From an uncultured Bacilli bacterium (GTDB lineage Bacteria; Bacillota_I; Bacilli_A; RF39; UBA660), in the NCBI GenBank assembly GCA_947589695.1, contig CANQBY010000068.1, forward strand, positions 1 to 6,896: 6,896 nucleotides of DNA, read 5' to 3'. The notes under the pieces are model-generated. The model worked only from the letters and a program-made list of their open reading frames with translations. It ran no database searches and was not told the DNA's origin. A program made the translations under genes and the position numbers. Positions 4,115 through 6,896 of this stretch are shown piece by piece (positions within the stretch are counted from its first letter, which is position 1; every line of letters starts with the position of its first letter).

Positions 4115-5851
4115 ATGAAGAAATTTAAAGATTTTAAATATTTATGGGATTTAATTAAACAGGAAAAAGGAACTTTAATTGTAGCAAGTATTTTAGTTTT
4201 TATTGGGGAATTTAGTGAGATATTCACAGGATACTTGAATGGAGAAGCGGTAAGTGCCATAACAAAGCTAGAGTTAAAAAAAGCCTTAATCTTTTTAGGA
4301 ATATATTTAATTCTTAAAATTGTAATGGATGGATTAATCTTAACGAAAGCTTATCAAATGTTACAAAAAATTGAAAATATAATTTCGCGAAAATTAGGTT
4401 ATTTTACTTATCAAAAAGCTTTAGATTTACCAGCTTATGGTTATGAAAAGTTAGCAAGTGGGGAAGTAATTAATCGTATTGTTAATGATACAGATACTTT
4501 AAGTTTTTCTTTTGAACAGTTACTCGAAATATTTTCTTCTTTAGTGGGGTCAATTATTTTAATATTTTATATCTTTATGAATTCATGGATTGTGGGATTA
4601 GAAATAGTATTTTTTATAGGAATATTATATTTGGTAATAAGAAAATATAATCCGATTTTAAAAGATATTCATAAAAAACGCAAAAAAGAACAAGATAAAT
4701 ACACAAGTTTAGTAACAGAATCCATTAGGGGTGTTAGAGAAATTAAAACTTTAGGAATAAAAAAAAGTTTATTAACAGACATGAAAGTAATTATTCGAAA
4801 TATTTTTAAGAAATCAGAGGATGAAATTGATAAAAGAAAAGAATTTGGCTTAATTATGAAGTTATTAAAAGCTTTTTTAGAAGTAGGAGTATTTGTTACT
4901 TGTGTAATATTACTTTATTATGGAAAGACTACTTTAACATTCTTTATTGCGATGACTTATTATATTTATAGATATATGTGGTTAATTGAAAATATTAATG
5001 GATTTACTCAAACATATCAAAAGGTAGCAGTTTCTTTAGGAAGAGTAAATGAAATATTAGAAAATAAATTATATCCGGATGAAGTTTTTGGAAATAAAGA
5101 TATAGATAAAGTTAAAGGTTTAATTGAATTTAAAAATGTTAGTTTTTCATATCCGGATGAAGATATGACTTTAGATAATTTTAATTTAGTATTAGAACCA
5201 AATAAAAAGATTGCTATTGTAGGAAAATCAGGACAAGGTAAATCAACTTTGTTTAATTTACTTATGAGAGTATTTGATCCTATAAAAGGAAATATTTTAT
5301 TAGATGGAGTAGATATTAAAGAATTATCCGAAGATTTTTTAAGAGAGAAGATAGCAATTATAAGACAGGAACCATTTATTTTTAATCGCAGTATTATGGA
5401 TAATTTTAGATTGATAAGACCAGATATAACTGAAGAAATGGTGAGGAAATATACTAAAATGGCTTATTTAGATGATTATATTATGAGTTTACCTAAGGGG
5501 TATAATACTATTTTAGGAGAAGGGGGAGTAAATTTATCAGGTGGCCAAAAACAAAGATTGGCGATAGCGCGAAGTTTAGCCAAAGAAAGTAAAGTTATTT
5601 TATTTGATGAAGCAACTAGTGCTTTAGATAATAATTCTCAAGAATATATTAAAAAAGCCATAAATAATTTAGTTAAAGATCATACAATTATTGTCGTAGC
5701 TCATCGGTTATCAACCATTGTGGATGCCGATATTATCTATGTAGTGGATAAGGGAAAAATTGTTGATCAAGGAACCCACGTTCAATTACTTAAAAAAAGT
5801 TTAATATATAAAAATTTATATGAAATGGAAGACAAGAATTTAGAAAAATGA
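4115..5851 (+). CDS. ABC exporter half-transporter (fused membrane and ATPase domains)
   Basis: A 578-residue type I ABC exporter subunit that would dimerise in the membrane and use ATP to move a substrate, probably outwards. The membrane domain (about 1-310) has hydrophobic segments near 18-36, 56-74, 138-156, 158-176, 252-270 and 272-290. The ATPase domain (about 335-578) is complete: Walker A GKSGQGKST (370-378), Q-loop Gln418, signature LSGGQ (474-478), Walker B VILFDE with catalytic Glu499, D-loop SALD (502-505) and H-loop His530. All catalytic residues are intact, so it can work as a homodimer, as no second ABC gene adjoins. GGTGAT near 4104-4109 is the ribosome-binding site. The substrate cannot be read from the sequence. 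The TGA stop is the only one in the window and falls inside the next promoter. Confidence 0.93.
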   Translation: MKKFKDFKYLWDLIKQEKGTLIVASILVFIGEFSEIFTGYLNGEAVSAITKLELKKALIFLGIYLILKIVMDGLILTKAYQMLQKIENIISRKLGYFTYQKALDLPAYGYEKLASGEVINRIVNDTDTLSFSFEQLLEIFSSLVGSIILIFYIFMNSWIVGLEIVFFIGILYLVIRKYNPILKDIHKKRKKEQDKYTSLVTESIRGVREIKTLGIKKSLLTDMKVIIRNIFKKSEDEIDKRKEFGLIMKLLKAFLEVGVFVTCVILLYYGKTTLTFFIAMTYYIYRYMWLIENINGFTQTYQKVAVSLGRVNEILENKLYPDEVFGNKDIDKVKGLIEFKNVSFSYPDEDMTLDNFNLVLEPNKKIAIVGKSGQGKSTLFNLLMRVFDPIKGNILLDGVDIKELSEDFLREKIAIIRQEPFIFNRSIMDNFRLIRPDITEEMVRKYTKMAYLDDYIMSLPKGYNTILGEGGVNLSGGQKQRLAIARSLAKESKVILFDEATSALDNNSQEYIKKAINNLVKDHTIIVVAHRLSTIVDADIIYVVDKGKIVDQGTHVQLLKKSLIYKNLYEMEDKNLEK

Positions 5852-5857
5852 TATAAT
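5849..5857 (+). promoter_or_regulatory. Extended -10 promoter overlapping the ABC transporter stop codon
   Basis: TGATATAAT: the TGA stop codon supplies the extended TG, followed by a perfect TATAAT (5852-5857). Transcription would start near 5864, almost at the Shine-Dalgarno AGGTGG (5865-5870) of the next gene, so the leader would be extremely short. Read-through from the ABC gene is equally possible. Confidence 0.5.
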
Positions 5858-5875
5858 AAGAAATAGGTGGTTTTG

Positions 5876-6541
5876 ATGAAGAATTGTTTTTCAGTATATT
5901 ATAATAATACAGAGATTTTATTAGCGAAAAAAGATGTTAATTTTGTGGATGGTTATGGAGTAATTAGACCAGTTTATTCCTTTGATATGGAAGAAGATAA
6001 AATCTTTATGCCTTTAATAGGAATTGTTGATCAAAATTATCAGGTTATTGCGAATCTTTATAGTCAAGAAGATATGCCAAAGATAGATTTATTTTTAAAA
6101 GGAAATTTTATATATAAATTAAATGTTGATGGAGAGGCAGCAGTGTTTCAAGGACTTTTAGGGAATGGTGAATTTAAAATATATCATGATTTAGAGGCGA
6201 TGGATTATAAAGTTATTAATGATAAAATAATTAAATTAACAGCTTTGGTAGATGGTTTTCAAATGTATGCTTTATATAATGTTTTAGATATGCAAGTTAG
6301 TGATTATTATAATTATATAAGTGATTTTAAATATAGTAATATTTATCAGAAAGAAATCGCGGAAGCCGCTTATTTAGTTATTGATGAAGAAGGTAATGTG
6401 CTAGATATAATAAAAGTAATTATAGATTTAGAAGGTAATAAACTAACTAGTTTTAAAGATGGGAAGTTTAATTTAGAAGCTAATAGTTTAGAAGAAATGC
6501 AAGAATTAATTAAAGCAAAATTGGGGGTACTTACAAGATAA
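5876..6541 (+). CDS. Hypothetical protein, about 221 residues
   Basis: I do not recognise this protein. It is acidic, with alternating hydrophobic and polar residues suggesting many beta strands, and a Tyr-rich centre (VLDMQVSDYYNYISDFKYSN, about residues 138-157). The second half holds VIDEEGNVLDIIKVIIDLEGN, which looks like two short beta hairpins, and it ends in a predicted helix (SLEEMQELIKAKLGV). No signal peptide or membrane segment is seen, so it is probably cytoplasmic. AGGTGG (5865-5870) lies 5 bases before the ATG at 5876; an in-frame GTG at 5867 overlaps that site and is less likely. Codon use matches its neighbours. It follows the ABC gene by 24 bases and precedes a DUF1653 gene by 31, so it may be co-transcribed with either. 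Confidence 0.85.
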   Translation: MKNCFSVYYNNTEILLAKKDVNFVDGYGVIRPVYSFDMEEDKIFMPLIGIVDQNYQVIANLYSQEDMPKIDLFLKGNFIYKLNVDGEAAVFQGLLGNGEFKIYHDLEAMDYKVINDKIIKLTALVDGFQMYALYNVLDMQVSDYYNYISDFKYSNIYQKEIAEAAYLVIDEEGNVLDIIKVIIDLEGNKLTSFKDGKFNLEANSLEEMQELIKAKLGVLTR

Positions 6542-6572
6542 TTTTTGATAAATTTAAGTTGGAGGATAAAAG

Positions 6573-6815
6573 ATGGAAGTTAAAATAAAAGGAATTTATA
6601 AACATTTTAAAGGAGATTATTATTTAGTTGAAGATATCGCAATTCATTCCGAGAGTAAAGAAAAATTAGTGATATATCGAGCTTTATATGGGGATAATAA
6701 ACTTTATGCTAGACCGTTAGAAATGTTTATATCAGAAGTAGATCATGAGAAATATCCTAATGTGGAACAACAATATCGGTTTCAATTACAAAATATTGAA
6801 AGTAAGAATGTTTAA
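6573..6815 (+). CDS. DUF1653 family protein
   Basis: A small protein of 80 residues matching the DUF1653 pattern from memory: GIYKHFKGDYYLVEDIAIHS (residues 7-26), LVIYRALYG (32-40) and ARPLEMFISEV (46-56). The family is widespread in bacteria, often as a stand-alone small protein, and has no established biochemical role that I can name. The family domain covers residues 5-60; the tail (QQYRFQLQNIESKNV) is variable and polar. GGAGG at 6561-6565 lies 7 bases before the ATG. No promoter or clear terminator adjoins, so it probably shares a transcript with the preceding hypothetical gene. Whether they act together is unknown. Confidence 0.88.
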   Translation: MEVKIKGIYKHFKGDYYLVEDIAIHSESKEKLVIYRALYGDNKLYARPLEMFISEVDHEKYPNVEQQYRFQLQNIESKNV

Positions 6816-6819
6816 CTTA

Positions 6820-6896
6820 TTATTGAATAGTATTGTAAATTCCCATTAACAATAAAAATAAAAATTGTATAAGTAAAATCCCTAAATAAATGGAAT
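6820..6896 (-). CDS. Possible 3' end of a convergent membrane-protein gene (partial)
   Basis: On the minus strand one frame stays open from the window edge to a TAA at 6822-6820 and encodes a very hydrophobic end, SIYLGILLIQFLFLLLMG followed by IYNTIQ, which would make a C-terminal transmembrane helix. The stop lies 4 bases from the stop of the DUF1653 gene, so the two would be convergent with almost no gap and no terminator between. In such AT-rich DNA a short hydrophobic frame can arise by chance, so this is tentative. Confidence 0.35.
   Translation of the reverse strand, partial: SIYLGILLIQFLFLLLMGIYNTIQ

Noticed and set aside
5849..5851. TGA read as tryptophan, as in mycoplasmas
   Set aside because: Other genes use TGG for Trp, no internal TGA occurs in any conserved gene, and reading on adds only a few codons before TAG.
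5867..5875. GTG start for the hypothetical gene
   Set aside because: It falls inside the AGGTGG ribosome-binding site; ATG 5876 has proper spacing.
1..6896. CRISPR array, T-box or metabolite riboswitch
   Set aside because: No regularly spaced repeats occur, and no T-box motif or known riboswitch core was seen ahead of any gene.

Overview
The window is strongly AT-rich. Its genes have purine-rich Shine-Dalgarno sites, use TGG for tryptophan and stop mostly with TAA, so the ordinary bacterial code applies. The opening rpsF-ssb-rpsR cluster, a sporulation-type spoIIAA/sigF pair behind a Spo0A-like box, extended -10 promoters and a lipoprotein foldase all point to a Firmicute, probably a low-GC Bacilli lineage such as the uncultured gut groups near the RF39/RFN20 orders. 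The phylum is well supported; the lineage is a guess.

Layout. 1-1064: ribosomal protein S6, single-strand DNA-binding protein and a zinc-type ribosomal protein S18, closed by a terminator. 1065-2180: a control region with a perfect Spo0A-box core, then a STAS protein like SpoIIAA that overlaps by one base a sporulation sigma factor of the sigma-F/sigma-G type, then a terminator. 2198-2327: a single-gene tRNA-Thr(CGU) unit with its own promoter and terminator. 2373-3292: a minus-strand unit with a promoter, a long leader, a PemK/MazF-like toxin gene without a complete antitoxin gene, and downstream of it a separately promoted, hairpin-rich small transcript ending in a terminator. 3416-4065: a cyclophilin-type prolyl isomerase lipoprotein. 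4082-5851: an ABC exporter half-transporter. 5849-6815: an unrecognised 221-residue protein and a DUF1653 protein. The last 77 bases may hold the 3' end of a convergent membrane-protein gene.

Two places deserve most attention. First, the sporulation operon keeps the outer genes of the classical spoIIAA-spoIIAB-spoIIAC order but has lost spoIIAB, the anti-sigma kinase; the STAS protein also has DEAG where SpoIIAA has DSSG, so the serine that SpoIIAB phosphorylates is Ala58. Kinase and target site are missing together, which implies a rewired control of this sigma factor. Second, the 124-bp interrupted inverted repeat behind the toxin contains a textbook TTGACT-17-TAGAAT promoter, three small hairpins and a terminator, and the repeat could pair so as to mask the terminator in read-through RNA from the toxin gene.
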